A stretch of 64,000 nt of DNA from Tetrahymena elliotti 4EA. Taxonomy: Eukaryota > Ciliophora > Oligohymenophorea > Hymenostomatida > Tetrahymenidae. The stretch is taken from the NCBI GenBank assembly GCA_000231825.2, contig JH720306.1, positions 1,509,912-1,573,911 on the forward strand. Reading direction: 5' to 3'. The position numbers were made by a program, and so were the translations under genes. The notes beneath the pieces are model-generated. The model made no database searches. It had not been told where the DNA came from and saw nothing but the letters and a program-made list of their open reading frames with translations. Shown piece by piece: positions 24,301-37,483 of the stretch. Each line of letters starts with the position of its first letter. Positions within the stretch are counted from its first letter, which is position 1.

Positions 24301-27300
24301 AAGTGAGACAGCAAGATTTGCTATAGTCTTATTCTCGGAAGGTAAAACAAAGAAAAGGAAATATTTCTATTTAAATAAAATTTAATTTTTTATTTAGATG
24401 TTGATGAAGAATTTAAAGCAAGAATATAATATACTATCAATTACAGGCATTAGTATGAGTTCGAAATAAGAGCAAAAATCACTTAAGTTTCTTTGAAGCT
24501 AAATAAAACATAGATTAGATTTAACTTTTTAGACAATAATTATGGAATGGAAACATCCGAAACTGTTTTGGTTGAAAATAATGGAAATGCTCCTGGTCAT
24601 TTTAAGTGGGATACTTCTTCAAAAATATTTTCTATTAGCCCTTCAGAAGGTGATTGTCCTGCAAAGGGAAACACACCTATCACAATAACCTATAGGTAAA
24701 AGTGAATTAGATAATAATTTTTTAATTATTTAATTTCATAACAGACCTTCTCCAGGAACAAGCTCAAGAGAAACAGGTACAAGATATGAAGAAGATAAGC
24801 TATTGTTATATGTTCTTAATGGAATGAATTAAGTTCTTAAATGTGTGGGTGTAGTTAGTGAAGCCAAGTGTGTTATTAAATAAAGTAGCATGGAACTAAA
24901 TCAAGTTTTGGTTTGCAAAGAAGAAGTCAGATCTTTCACTGTTAAAAATACATCAAGGATTGCAGCCATATATAGAATTTTAACTGAATATCTCCCTGAA
25001 AATCTCATTATTACTAGTCAAACTTCAGGAAAAATACCTTCAGATGGGTCCATAGTAAAATCATAAATTTAAATAATTTTAAACGAATAACATTTTTAAT
25101 TTATTTAGGAAGTAGGTGTGAAATTTTTATGTAATACAGAATGTAAAATTGAAAGTGATATTAAAATACTCATAAGAGGTGGAAAGATTTTAAAGTTACC
25201 CTTTTCTGTAGAAACCATCATACCTAAAGTATATATTCGTGAACCAGCATTTAACTTTGGAAAAATCACAGCACTAGGTAAATATAAATAAAATTTTATT
25301 TTAAATCATAATAAAACATTTATTATCTCAAATAGGAAACTAAGGAGAACAAGAAATGAGTATAATTAATGAGAGTTCTATTGAGGCACAATTAGTTCTA
25401 GATTTAAGAACAGAAGATGAAAATCCAGATGCTCCCGATGGAATCGATTGTTTAACAATAGTTTCACTAGATAAATCTGAAGAAAGTGTACTGAAATAAG
25501 TTCCAATTGAATATTCAGATGATAATTAAGATAAACATGATTAAGATGATGAAGATATGTCAACACTATCGGATGATGATCATCATGATATGCATAACAA
25601 AGTTTCAAGACTTTATAATATTACAATTAAACCTTAATAGACTTTACGCTTCAAACTAACATTCTAGCCTAAGGCTGTTAGAGATTATGAATTTGAAATT
25701 CCTTTTACTCTTCAAAAGTATGGTAGAATAGACAGTTTATCTAGGTCTGTTACTTGCAAGGGTATGAAACCTAAATTTTTAGTTGACCCTCAAATTGTTG
25801 AATTCCCCAGAAAAATAATTACTTCTATCGAACATTAGTTTCCAATAAATTCTGAAGTATTAAATTTTTATTTTGTTTTGCTATTTATTCATAAAATATT
25901 CTTAAACTAGATTATCCTATCAAACCCAGAAAAGAGATCAATAAGTTGGAGATTAGACACATCTGTGTTAGAAAAAGATAAAATATTTACTATTCACCCA
26001 ACTCAAGGAAGAGTTGATCCTGGATAAACACTTAGAATTAAATCTAGCTTTAATCCTAGCTACCCAAATAACTATGAAAAACCTGTACCTTTATATATTG
26101 ATGACCCTGATATTCCAGCTGATTAACCATGCTGTTACATAACTCTTAAAGGAATTGCAGCTTATCCAAAATTACTTTTTGATAGAAGAGAAGTTCTTAT
26201 GCCTGTAAGATTTTTTAAATAAAAATAATTTTCCAAAAAATAAAAAATAAAATAAAAGGTTGTTCCCTTGGGTGTAGAGTCTAGATGTATATTCTACATC
26301 ATCAATGATGGCTATGATAACTTAAAAATAAAACATAAAATTTTAGAAGAATTGGGATAAATTGATATTAAATGTAACTTTCCTAATGGAACAATTATGG
26401 GAATGACTCACACTAAGTTAAAAGTGGAAATTATTTTCTCTTCTAAAAAACCCATTTCATTTACTACGAAAGTAGAATTTAAGGATAATAATAGCAATTC
26501 ATACATTATTCCTGTATCAGGTACAGCTGACAACAGCTTATTAACTAATTTCCCCTTCATTTAAAGAAATAAAGGCGGTTATGCTATCAGATCAGATAGT
26601 GAAAAATCTGCTTTGCAAATTCTTGAAGAAAAAGACAGTGATATGGAAGATGATGTTAGTGTTGAGGTATAGTCTAAAGGAACAAGTAATTAAATTTCAA
26701 AGAAAAGATCTTCTATCCTATCTAACCAAACTATTTCTACTAGAGTTTCCATTCCTTCAGGTTAGGGCTATACATTAATCCCAAAAGGTATTTTTTACAC
26801 AAAAATTATTACCAATTAAATTTAAAATATATAAAAAAAGATATGATTGAAAGTAGCAGAGAATTTATAAGGTAATGGTTAAATTACTATGTTCTACCAA
26901 ATTAAATTTAAAGTTTCCCAGAATCAATTGTTGATGATAATGGTGATTAACTTATTGAGCTCGTTAACTTTTGTAGTGGTAAAAGTATCTCAAATTTAAA
27001 GTGTGAATTTTAAAATGGAATGAAAAGAGCAGAAAAATGTTTGTTACAATTTAAATAATATGATGAAATAATTAGATATTTAAAGGCAGAAGGAGCTCTA
27101 TTAAATCATATTAGACCTTAATATCTATTGAGCTATAATGACTATCATACATACATAAAATAACTACCAAAAGAATAAAATAGTCATGTTGCTCCGTAAT
27201 ATTTAAAAATTCACCCAAAAATCTACCAATATATTCATTTTGATTGCTGGATTAGTCTTTTTTACCAAATCATTAAATGCTACTATCTTGCAAAGTAATT

Positions 27301-30300
27301 TTTTAAGCACTTACTTTAAGAACATATTTTAATCATTAATATTAAAAAAAGGGTTAATTCAAAAATAATTAAAAATATTCCTAATGCCTTGCCAGAGAAA
27401 TTAACACTTCCTGATTACTATGTAAATGGATCTAATATTTATTCAGATAAAGAAGGTATTTTAATTAGATGGCTTGAGTTATGTAGCGATGTTGTACTAG
27501 GAAATCTAATTAGTGGTAATCCTGGTAAAAAAATTAAAAATCTTGAAACTGACTTGCAAGATGGTAATGTTATATCATACTTGCTTCAGAATTATGTTGG
27601 ATCTAATTGTGCAAGTCTTTTTAATTTTATGAAGCCAGAATGTGCAAGTGAAGAAGAGGTTTATCAAAATTGTGAAAAATTAGCATCAGCCTTCCAAGAG
27701 TTAAAAATTTAAACTCAATACAACCCTATTGATTTAGCTAGACCTAATGCTAGAGAAATCCTTTTGTTTTTAGTTTAACTGTATTCAACCCTGCCATTTT
27801 ATGTACCCAAATAATCTCCCTTAATATTCAGCTGTGTTTTAGGAGAAGATGTAAATTTATTTATTTATTTTTCATAAAGTTAAAATTATTTTTACTTTCA
27901 AATTAAAAGATTGTCAAAACCATAGAAATTACAAATCCAACACAGAAGCCTATCAGTTACTGGGTGAAATATGAAGGAAGTTAAGATTTTTCTCTTGAAT
28001 CAGAAGAATATTTTAGAGTTGAACCTAAAGCTATTTACAAATATAAAGTCAAATTTACATCTAGAGTTTCAAATCCATAATCTGGAAGAATCACATTCAC
28101 CAATAAAAAAGAAAGCACTACTATTGCTTCTGCTATTGTTTTTGATTTAAAGAGCTAAATCACAGGAAGAGTGAGCCAATAAATATGGAATGTTGAATGC
28201 CCTATGTATGAATGCAAAGAATTTTCTATTGCTGTTTAAAATAAATTTTTAAATCATGAATACGGTGATTTTATGGTAATTTTATTTTTAAATTCAATTC
28301 TATTAAAAATTTTGTTCTCTAATAATAACTAACTAGGTTTCAATAGTTCATGAATATGAAATTAAGAAGCCTGAAGAAAAAAAGGAGGAAGAACCAAAAG
28401 AAACAAAGAAGAAAAAAACTGTATCTTAAACATTTAGCTAATAGCAGTCTAAAAAAAGTAAAAAGAAATAGAATGAAGAAGAAGATGCTTTAGCTTTACC
28501 TGAAGTAGAGAAATTAAATTTCCCTTGCTTTTTCTGTAAAACAGAAAGAGTTAAACTCAAGAGAGGAGCTACTTTTAATTTATAAATGGCTTTCATTCCT
28601 ATTATTTATGAAAACCAAAAATGCTATGTCATATTCAACGACCCTAAAGTGGGAGAATTTTAGCATGAAGTAAGAGGACGAGTTGATATGCCTGAAGAAG
28701 TAATTGAAATACCTAATGAGAAACTTTAGTTATCCCCTGTTGTCGTTGATAATATAACAAGCTGGAATATCCCTTTAACATTCAATAATTAGAACCTAAA
28801 AAATGCAAGAAAATATTTAGAATAATGGTTGGTTGAAAAACCTAAATTCTAAAAGGTATAAATTAATCCTCCTGCACCTTAGCTCACTGTTAAAAAAATT
28901 TATTAAATGCTTTCTCCACGTATTCTAGGCTATGATGTTGAAATTGAATAACCTTCTGCAAATGCTATAACTGTTCCTAAACTAATAAAATTGCTTAATC
29001 CTAATTACAAAGCCCCTCCAGCACCAACACCTATGCCATAAGAGACCTAAGCTCAATCCAAAAATGATAATAAATAAAAAAGTTAAAGAAATACCGTTAA
29101 AGACATTAAAGATATTAAAGATGAAAAGAAATCATAATAATCTAATAATACTGAAAAAAATAAAGCTGCATCTGTAGATTAATCATAATCTTTAGATTCA
29201 AATAATATGGATTCTCAGTAAGCTACTAGCTAATCTAATGCACCTCCTGAACCTGAAACAAATAATCTACCTCTCAACTTTTTCTTTAAGAACCCCTTCA
29301 AAGACTACATATCTAATATTGTTGTTAAAAACTAATAAAGAACAGATGTTAGAAGATTCAAGGTTGTTGTTACTGCCCTTCCCAAAGCTGTTAAAGTAAA
29401 TTCATTATTTTTACTTAATATTTATAATCAATTAATACTTAAATAAATAATAGGCAACTTTAGAAATGACTGCCCCAGCAAGAGAATGTGTGATGTAGGA
29501 AATTCCTATTATTAATAATACTGACAAAGATTGGTAATTGAAGATAAATTTGGTTTAAAATAATGAATAGAAGTATTTCTTCATCAACTAAATGCCTAAA
29601 GAAGGATAGGAGCGTCCTTAATCTATAAGAGATTTTATTGTAAAAAGAAAAACAACAGGAAATATACCTGTTTGTTTCTTCCCTGAATGGATTTGTAATG
29701 TAGAAGCTACATTATAAATATAGAATCCTTTGACATAAGATTAATTTGATTATACCTTAAAGGGTATTGGTGAAGAGCCTTTAGCTATAGATCATATTGT
29801 TATAACTTCTTAAAGTAGAGTTACAACATAAAGAGAAATTATGCTTAGCAATCCTACTGAATAACCCATTACTTATATAGTTGAGACTGATCTGCTAGGT
29901 GCTGCTGGTTAAGCTTCTATCACAGTCCCTGCAAAAAAGAAAATACCTTATGTCTTATAAATTCATCCCGTAATGAGTGGCCAATACACAGGTTCAATTA
30001 CATTTACAAAGGCTGATGGTACTTATATATGGTGGACAGTACTATTGAATACAGAAAGTCCTCCAGCAGATAGAATCATAGATCTTGCAACAAACATTCG
30101 CAAGCCATTAGCGTTTGATATAGATCTTTCAAACCCTACAGATGATGTTGTAACTTTTGAAGTAGTTTTTGAAGGTGAAGGACTTCTTGGAGATTAATTC
30201 TTTAACATATATCCCAGATAGCAATATAAATATGAGTTATTTTACATGCCTCTTAAATCTGGAAAATAAAAAGGTTTGCTTTTAATTTTATTAAATAAAT

Positions 30301-32236
30301 TTACAATTTAAATTATTATTTATTTAGGGTCTGTTGCATTCTTGAGTGAGAAACTTGGTGAAATTTGGTACGAACTCAATTTATAAGCAGATGATTCTGG
30401 AGTAGTCAGATTACCTATTTTGAAGTGTGAGTTAGGCAAAATAGAATAACATGAAGTAATTCTTGAAAACCCATCTAATGAAGATGTTAAGGTTAAAGTG
30501 AAGATTTCTAATCCATAAAACTTTGAAGTCTATCCTGAAAATATTATTATTCCTTCTTATGATTAAATTTCAGCATATATTAAGTACAGACCTAGCTAAT
30601 TAGATAAACCTTAAACTTCTGAAGTTATATTTGAAACTGAAAATATTGGTAAATGGGTTTATTCTTTATTTGGTTAGGGTCTTCCTCCTACAAATTTTGA
30701 TACTAAAATTATTACTGTTGGACTTAACAAAGATTATTCTAGTGTATTAAATTTCAAGAATCCTTTTAAGGATCCAGTTTAAGTAATTTTTTTAAGTTTA
30801 TCATACTATTATTTATCACATTTTATATTTTAGGTCCGTATTTTCATAGACACATAAGATGTTAAAGTTTTAGATGTTATCAAATTGCTAAAGAGGGGAA
30901 AAGAATCTTATGTGATTATACCTCCTTTGACTGTTCATTAAATTCCATACAGCTTTACTCCCAAAGAAATAAGGTAAAAATCTACTTTTTTACAATTTTA
31001 AAAATTTATTTAAACTAAATTATTAGGTTTTATGACTGCGATATTGTTGTAGCTATGAATGAAAAAATATAATGGAGATTCCCTATTCATGCAATTACTG
31101 AATCACTAAATAGTGGAATAATTTAACATTTCAAAACGAAATGCAGAGTACAGACAAATTAACAATTCTCTCTTAATTTACCTGGAATTTCTGACATGTT
31201 CAACAAAGAAGATAAATATACATTCTAAATTAAAGATATTCCTGAAGAATGTAAGAAACTTATAGATAGATCGTTAAAAATTAAAATTGAAAAAAACACC
31301 CTTAACACACCTGATGATTTCTTATCTTTTGATGTCAGTTTTAAACCTTTTAAGCCTTTTAAGTGTGTAGTCGATTTCTTAGTTTTAAGAGAAAATGGAG
31401 GGCTTTGGAAGTAACTAAATTATTTTTGTTTTAAACCTTTTTTAAGTTTCAAATTTTATTTATTTTTTATAGATTTAAAATATCATTGGAAGCCACTCTT
31501 CCTAATGAAGACGATGTTATTATTCTTAGTGCTCCTATTGGTGAGAAAGATAGTGTTAGCTTTAAAATCATGAATAGATTTAAATCATTTGCTACATTCC
31601 ACTCTCACTTTACCTAAGAATCAGATATAGAGTTTTCAGTAACACCTATGACTGGTCTATTAGAACCAGCAGGTGGTAAAAATCCTACATAATTCATTGT
31701 TACTTTTACTCCTATTGAATATGGTAAAGTTCGCTAAGGAAAACTTATTATAGAAACAGACGAGATGTATTGGTAAGTGATTTAACACAATTTCCATTAT
31801 TTAACTATTTTTCTTTAATTAAAACTTTAGGTCTTACATTATTAAAGGTGTGCTTCCAAAATATATACCACCTTAAATTCAAGAGAGTAGATTCAACTAT
31901 AAGCCTAATTATAGTTATTTATAGGAATTAAACAGAAGATCAACAGAGAAAAAGAATTTCATTTCTACTAATATTAAAAACTAATCAATGATTTCACCAT
32001 CATTGAAATCTGTTAAAACTAAACTCAAAAATACATCTGTTTCAAAAGGATACTTCAATTATGTTCCTTCCTTAGCAGGTGGAGAAGGAGATAACTAAAC
32101 AGTAGTTTCTTATGTAACTAGCAATCACCCTAATAATGCCCAAAAAATATTTAGAGTTCAACCTCCTAAAAGTGTAAAAAGTGTAAAATCATTTAAATCG
32201 ATCACTAAAAACGAAAGCCAATTTTCTAATAATTGA
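21353..32236 (+). CDS. CFAP47: Cilia- and flagella-associated protein 47 (3231 aa, 22 exons)
   Basis: ATG at 21353, TGA at 32234-32236. Twenty-one short introns lie at 22228-22324, 22580-22629, 22735-22796, 23303-23348, 23681-23732, 23998-24054, 24342-24397, 24696-24744, 25055-25108, 25278-25335, 25857-25910, 26215-26258, 26788-26840, 27851-27909, 28276-28336, 29396-29453, 30274-30327, 30783-30833, 30974-31026, 31411-31472 and 31773-31830. The exons sum to 9696 nt, exactly 3232 codons. The protein is a string of ASH/MSP-like immunoglobulin domains (for example ITPTEIYFDN and IIDFGEVYVN). A calponin-homology-type region lies around residues 1590-1920 (EFIRQWLNYYVLPNQ, DLQDGNVISYLL). The C terminus (YIIKGVLPKYIPP) matches the CFAP47 end. 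Human CFAP47 is of similar size. The family acts at the central apparatus of motile cilia. An acidic insert (SDDNQDKHDQDDED) and a Lys/Gln-rich linker interrupt the domains. Confidence 0.92.
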
Positions 32237-33422
32237 TATAAAATAAATTATTTACTTCAATTTGTAAAAATATTCTATTTTTTAACTGTTCTTAGTATTT
32301 ACTTTTATAAAAATTTATATCTTTTAATTTATTCTGAATTATTCAAATAAAGTTAATAGCTTTAATTTATGCAAATTTAAATTTATAAAATCTATTTAAT
32401 TAGGATTATGGTTAAGATTGTGATGAAGTTTTTAAACAATTTGTTTAACTTTATAAAAGATTTATTTACTTACTACTTCTCATAAAATAATTCTAAAAAC
32501 AAAGTTAAATTAATATAAAGAGATAAATTTAATAGTAGTTTTATAGGAGCATCATATTAAAAAGGCAAAGTATTTTACCGTTTTATATGTAGAAATACGA
32601 GTTCTGGCTCAAAATCCCAAAACCCAAGCAGCCCTCAACATTTTCTCGACAATTTTAGAGTCGAGAAAAGATGAGGGTAGAGATTGATTTTTGAGCCAGA
32701 ACTCGTATTTCTACATATATACTGTTTGTTAAAATCCTTTTAGGTGAAGATTGTTTTTAAATGGAGTTATTCCCTTTTACAAAAATTAGATTTCAATAAA
32801 GTTATCAATAGATAAATTTTTTAAGATAAATATCTTTCTTAATTGAAAATATTTTATTTTTATTACTGACTTTCAAAAATCAAATACTTTTTTTAAAAAT
32901 AAGTAATTTCTAAATTATTTTAAATTTTTGATTCCTATTTGGATTCTAATTAGACCTTTTACTATACAAAGATATTTAAATTCCAAAATAAATTTTTTAT
33001 CTAACTTAAATAAATTAATGTTTTCTTTTCAAAAACATTATTTGAAAGATAATATAAATTGATTTTTAGAAAATCTTTTAGGTTTAAATCCAATTAAAGC
33101 TAGACATATTGTATGCTTTTTTTAGCTTGATAAGATAGTATAGAGTTGATTTTATAAAAAATCTTTAATATTTGATTTTAATTAATTACTGTTAAATAAA
33201 TGTATAACTTCCTTTATTGCTTTTGAAAAACCATGAAAATAATAATTCACATAAGATTGATAAATATTTTTAAAATCTTAATTTTTAAGCAAATCGTATA
33301 AGAAAGATAGTAAAATTATTTTCAAAATCTTAAAAAACTAACTAAAATAGATAGATAACATGAATACATTTGCTAATTTTAATTTATATATATTAATATC
33401 AAGCTCTTTCCATTTTTACACA
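32237..33422. other. Convergent intergenic region containing a long hairpin
   Basis: Between the 3' ends of CFAP47 and the dynein light chain gene. Apart from the inverted repeat at 32584-32719 it is plain A+T-rich DNA without a reading frame. Confidence 0.7.
32584..32719. repeat. Near-perfect 136-nt hairpin (31-bp perfect outer stem)
   Basis: Bases 32584-32614 are exactly complementary to 32689-32719. Inside, CCCTCA (32632-32637) pairs with TGAGGG (32672-32677), and TTTTCTCGAC (32641-32650) pairs with GTCGAGAAAA (32660-32669), leaving a 9-nt loop. The G+C content is well above that of the flanks. It is not part of any gene. It could encode a hairpin RNA, be a remnant of a small inverted-repeat element, or form a cruciform. 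Strand unknown. Confidence 0.9.
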
Positions 33423-34031
33423 TCAAAGTTGTTTAGCAGAAATAGGAATATCTGCAATTTGCTTAACCTTTTCAAGAACGGAGTCATCAATGATGTAACC
33501 ATCAACATTTTTTAAGGTAGGTAACTTCTTCAAGACGATTAACTTTGGATCTTCTTTTACCTATTCATATATTGGGTTACCATAAAAGAGAACATTTTCT
33601 AATTCAGGAAGATCTTTTAGTTTATCTAATTCTTCCCAATTTTTGATTCTATTATTTCCAATATATAAAGTTTGGAGAACACTGCAATTATTTAAACCAT
33701 CTAACTTTTCTATAAAATTATAACTTAACCATAGCTGTCTTAAAGTTCCTCCTATATCTTCTAAACCACTTATTTTTTTGATAACATTACGAGATAGAGA
33801 TAAAATTTCTAAATTTCTGAGCATGTTTAAAGAGATCATTTTATCAATAGAGTTAGAAGATAATGATAACTTTTTGCATTTGGTAAGTGTATTTAATACA
33901 GGACCATCCATCTTTTCAATAGGGGGAATTTAGAAAATAAGCTTAATTTCTTCTGCTTCAGCAGGATTTTTACCTGGGTTAGCAGCTTCCCAATTTATGA
34001 GAGCCTTAGCACAAGTTGTACCTTTAGACAT
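33423..34031 (-). CDS. DNAL1: Axonemal outer-arm dynein light chain 1 (202 aa)
   Basis: A single exon of 203 codons with TGA at 33423-33425. The N terminus (MSKGTTCAKALINWEAANPG) and the block EAEEIKLIFQIPPIEKMD match the start of the LC1/DNAL1 family. Then follow leucine-rich repeats (LTKCKKLSLSSNSIDKM, LRNLEILSLSRNVIKKI, LRQLWLSYNFIEKLDGL, LQTLYIGNNRIKNW) and the cap LPELENVLFYGNPIYE. The family length is about 190-200 residues. LC1 binds the microtubule-binding domain of the gamma outer-arm dynein heavy chain and tunes ciliary beating. The start at 34031 gives the conserved N terminus. It sits tail to tail with CFAP47, another ciliary gene. Confidence 0.95.
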
Positions 34032-35153
34032 TAACCTTTACTTTTATTTATAACTTTTGAAAAATTATTTATTGACAAAAAATTTAATTATTTTGAGTTT
34101 TAAATAATGATTTAATAAATTATGATATTATCATTAATTTCTTTACTTTTCTATACTTTATTTATGCAATCTCTATTTTATAATCGACAAGCAGTTCGAT
34201 TTCATAAAAAAATTTTATAATAAAAGTTTCTTTAAAAAAATAAATAAAATGTTTTCTATCAAATGATTAATTGTTTTTTATTTAGTAAATCCTGAAGAAT
34301 CCAGAAAAGTTATTAAAATTTTAAAAAATTAGATAAAAATTTTGGTTTAATGCTTGTTATGCATTTTTTATGAGTTTAACTTAACAAAAAAAAAATCTTG
34401 AAGCAATTCTAATTGTAAATATTTCAAAAATTTTAATATCTCAATAGAAGTTTGTTCTTTCAAATAATAATTGAGATATTTTTATTTAGTTTGAAATTTA
34501 ATAACTCAAAAAAAAATGAAATTCGCAAACAATTTTTGAATATTCTTTATTAATTTAATTTTAAATTTTATTCTTCTTCCAGTATTGTTAAAATATTTTT
34601 AGTTTTTAATTAGATACAAAATTATTTGTTTTATTGAAATAAATCATTTATATTGTTTTTTATTAATTTTTAAAGAATTACAATTCGAAATTTAAATTAC
34701 CAAAATTCATAAGCAAGAAGAAAACAAATTTTTATTTAACTTTTATTTTTAAAAATGAAATAATTGGATAATATCTTCAGTTCTTTTGAAAATTGGAAAA
34801 ATATTTTTCTATCAGATTGTCTGTCTGGTTAAACAATATCAAAAATAATTTGGCATACTAAAACCTATTTTAAATATTTATTTTTCTTTTTTAAGAAATA
34901 AAATTCCTTTTAGAAGAATAATTAAATTCTAAAAAATATTAAATTAAATTTGTTAAACGTAAGTAAGATAATTTAAGAATAATATTTAATTTATATAGCT
35001 AAACCATAGTGAATAACAATAGTGAGAGATACATTTCTCATATCATAGAATAAATAAGCTATTATCATAAGTATTATTGTTGAAGCTTGATTGTGTTTTG
35101 ATATATAGAGAATAAAAGAATCATTTTGAAAGTTTAAGGCTGAAGAATTAGAA
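34032..35153. other. Divergent intergenic region
   Basis: About 1.1 kb, promoters of the dynein light chain (left) and the kinase (right). The minus-strand standard-code ORF at 34991-35197 overlaps the kinase start and is not supported. Confidence 0.65.
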
Positions 35154-37483
35154 ATGGAGGATTTTGATATGAATAAAATAAAAGATAGAATTCTCATTTT
35201 AAGTCCTATTGTTTAAGGAAGGCTTGAAAGAGAATTAAAAACCAGTGATTTCTAAGTTTTAGATAGATTGGGCAAAGGAGCTTTTGGTAAAGTTTACAAA
35301 ACAAAACATTTAAAAACAGGATAGATTTTTGCATTAAAATAAATGGAAAAGTAGCAGCTTTTGAAATAAGGAATGGCTAAGCAAATTCAAACAGAAGTGA
35401 AAGTTATGTACAATTTAGACCATCCAAATATTATAAAACTTTACAATCATTTTGAAGAAGATGCATATATTTATTTAATGATTGAATATGCTTCAGGAGG
35501 TTAACTTTGGTAAAAATTAACAAAAGAAGGCAGATTTGATGAAAACACTGTAAAAAGATATATGGCTGATATAATTCTTGCTGTTGAATACTTGCATAAC
35601 CAAAATCCTCCTATTATTCATCGTGATATTAAACCTGAAAATCTAATTTTAGATGAAAACGGAAGAGTCAAATTAGTAGATTTTGGTTGGTCAAATTTTA
35701 AGAACCGCTAACGTATGACATATTGTGGTACTCTTGATTATCTTGCTCCAGAAATGATTTTAGAATTAGGTCATGATGAAAAGCTTGATATATGGAGTTT
35801 AGGTGTTTTGATTTTTGAGCTCATTACTGGAAAAGCTCCATTTGCACCTAAGGTAGAAAATGCGAATATTGACCAAAATCAAGTGAGATAAATTTTAGAA
35901 GATAATATATTAAAAGTCAGGCTTGATTATCCGAATGACTTTCCCTAATTAGCTAAAGATTTAGTTAATAGCTTATGCAAAAAAGAGCCTAATCAGCGTA
36001 AAACTCTTCCTGAGATAAAAAAACATCCATGGTTTATTATGGAAAAGGAAGGAAAAAATATTTTTGAAATGGAGCCATGGAATTATAGACCTCCTGCTAG
36101 CTAAAAATTCAAATACTGTTTGGCCCCTAATCAAATCAATAGTCTTAAGTTAGAAGGTGGCTTTACACCATAATTTATAGCTGATTTTGCCAATCGCTTA
36201 CATTAAAACCTAGTTATGGAAATTCTTCAAAAGCTTGCTTAAAAAAATTAATAGAATAAGAATGTCAATCCTTAAATGATATAGAGTAGTCAAGGATCAA
36301 ATCTAACTTAATCTTAATCTGGCCAACAAAACTAAAATAATTATGAAGTAATATTGCTACTATTTACTAATAACTTTTATTTTATGAAAGAATTGCTAAA
36401 ATTTTTATTTGAAATAATTACAATTTTTAATTTCTCTTGTTAATTTAAACTTTTTAGGAGGAAATTTAGAATCTCAAAAAGAAAATTGGTTTGAGGGAGC
36501 AAGAAAAATAAGATGTTGAATCACAGAAAAAAGAATTGATTGTAAAATTAGAAGTAAAAGAAAGAGAAAATAATAAGTTAAAAGAAGAGTTAGAAAAATA
36601 TAAGTCTATTGCTCCAGATTAAACTCCAACTGAGTAAAGGAGATAGATTCTTTAGAATGAAGAAATAGAATAGCTTAAAAAAGAAAAAGAAGAGATGTAT
36701 GAGAAGTAAAATGAATATGAAAATCAGATAAAATAACTCTAAAATGATTTAAAAAAACTCCAAGATTCCAGAAAAGATTATGAAAAATACAAGATTGAGA
36801 AGCAATAGCTTAATGAAAAAATAAAAAAGTTTTAAGAGGGTAGAGAAAAAGACAATTCTGATTATCTTGAATAGCTTCAAAGCAAAGAATAAGAACTCAG
36901 TATCCTTCAATTCAAGCTAAATTAATATGAAAAATCAAAAAGTGTAGGAGGCAGTGGCATTAATGGAGGAATTATTGAATTAATTAGGGAAATGAAATCT
37001 GTAATAGAAGAATTCAAATCAAAATTTGCCTTGACTAAGAAGCATATTGAAATAGAAGAAAAGTATTATCCCATGGAAAGAGAACTTATGAAGCTTAAAC
37101 TCGAAAAGAACACTCTACAATCAGAATTGGAGGCATAAATCTTAGAGAAGTTTGAAGATCAAATAGAGTAAATGAAACTCTCTCATAAACAAGAAATCTC
37201 ATCTCTAAAAGACGATTTCGAAAAAAAGGTGTCTGATTTCTAAAAGAAAGTAGAGTTATTATAAGAAGAATAGGCTAAAAAATCCTAAAAAGTATAAGAA
37301 AATGAATCTTTAAAAAAATAAATAGAATTAGCAAATAGCACAATCTAAGATCTTCGTAAGGAGTAAGAGTTAAGTAAAGAGGTAAGAAAAAATTTAGAAA
37401 GCAGACTAAAAGATTGTGAAATAGAAATACAAGATTACTAATAAATGATTAGAAACTTTAAAAATAATTCTATTAAAAAATGA
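35154..37483 (+). CDS. Aurora-like serine/threonine kinase with C-terminal coiled coil (739 aa)
   Basis: Exons 35154-36347 and 36458-37483 (intron 110 nt) give 740 codons with TGA at 37481-37483. The kinase domain covers about residues 34-305: Gly loop GKGAFGKV (40-47), Lys62 in [12 protein letters not shown] (156-163), DFGWS (176-180), and [11 protein letters not shown] (191-201). DFGWS together with [15 protein letters not shown] is the Aurora signature; Thr189 corresponds to the activating Thr. All catalytic residues are present, so it should be active. After a Gln-rich linker, residues about 399-739 are almost entirely charged coiled coil. Aurora kinases normally end shortly after the kinase domain, so this extension is unusual and may mediate dimerisation or targeting to spindle, basal body or cilium. 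An ATG at 35169 is an alternative start. Confidence 0.88.

Noticed and set aside
32584..32719. Hairpin as a DNA transposon end pair
   Set aside because: No transposase and no clear target-site duplication; the unit is only 136 bp and macronuclear genomes normally lack such elements. Kept open only as a relic.
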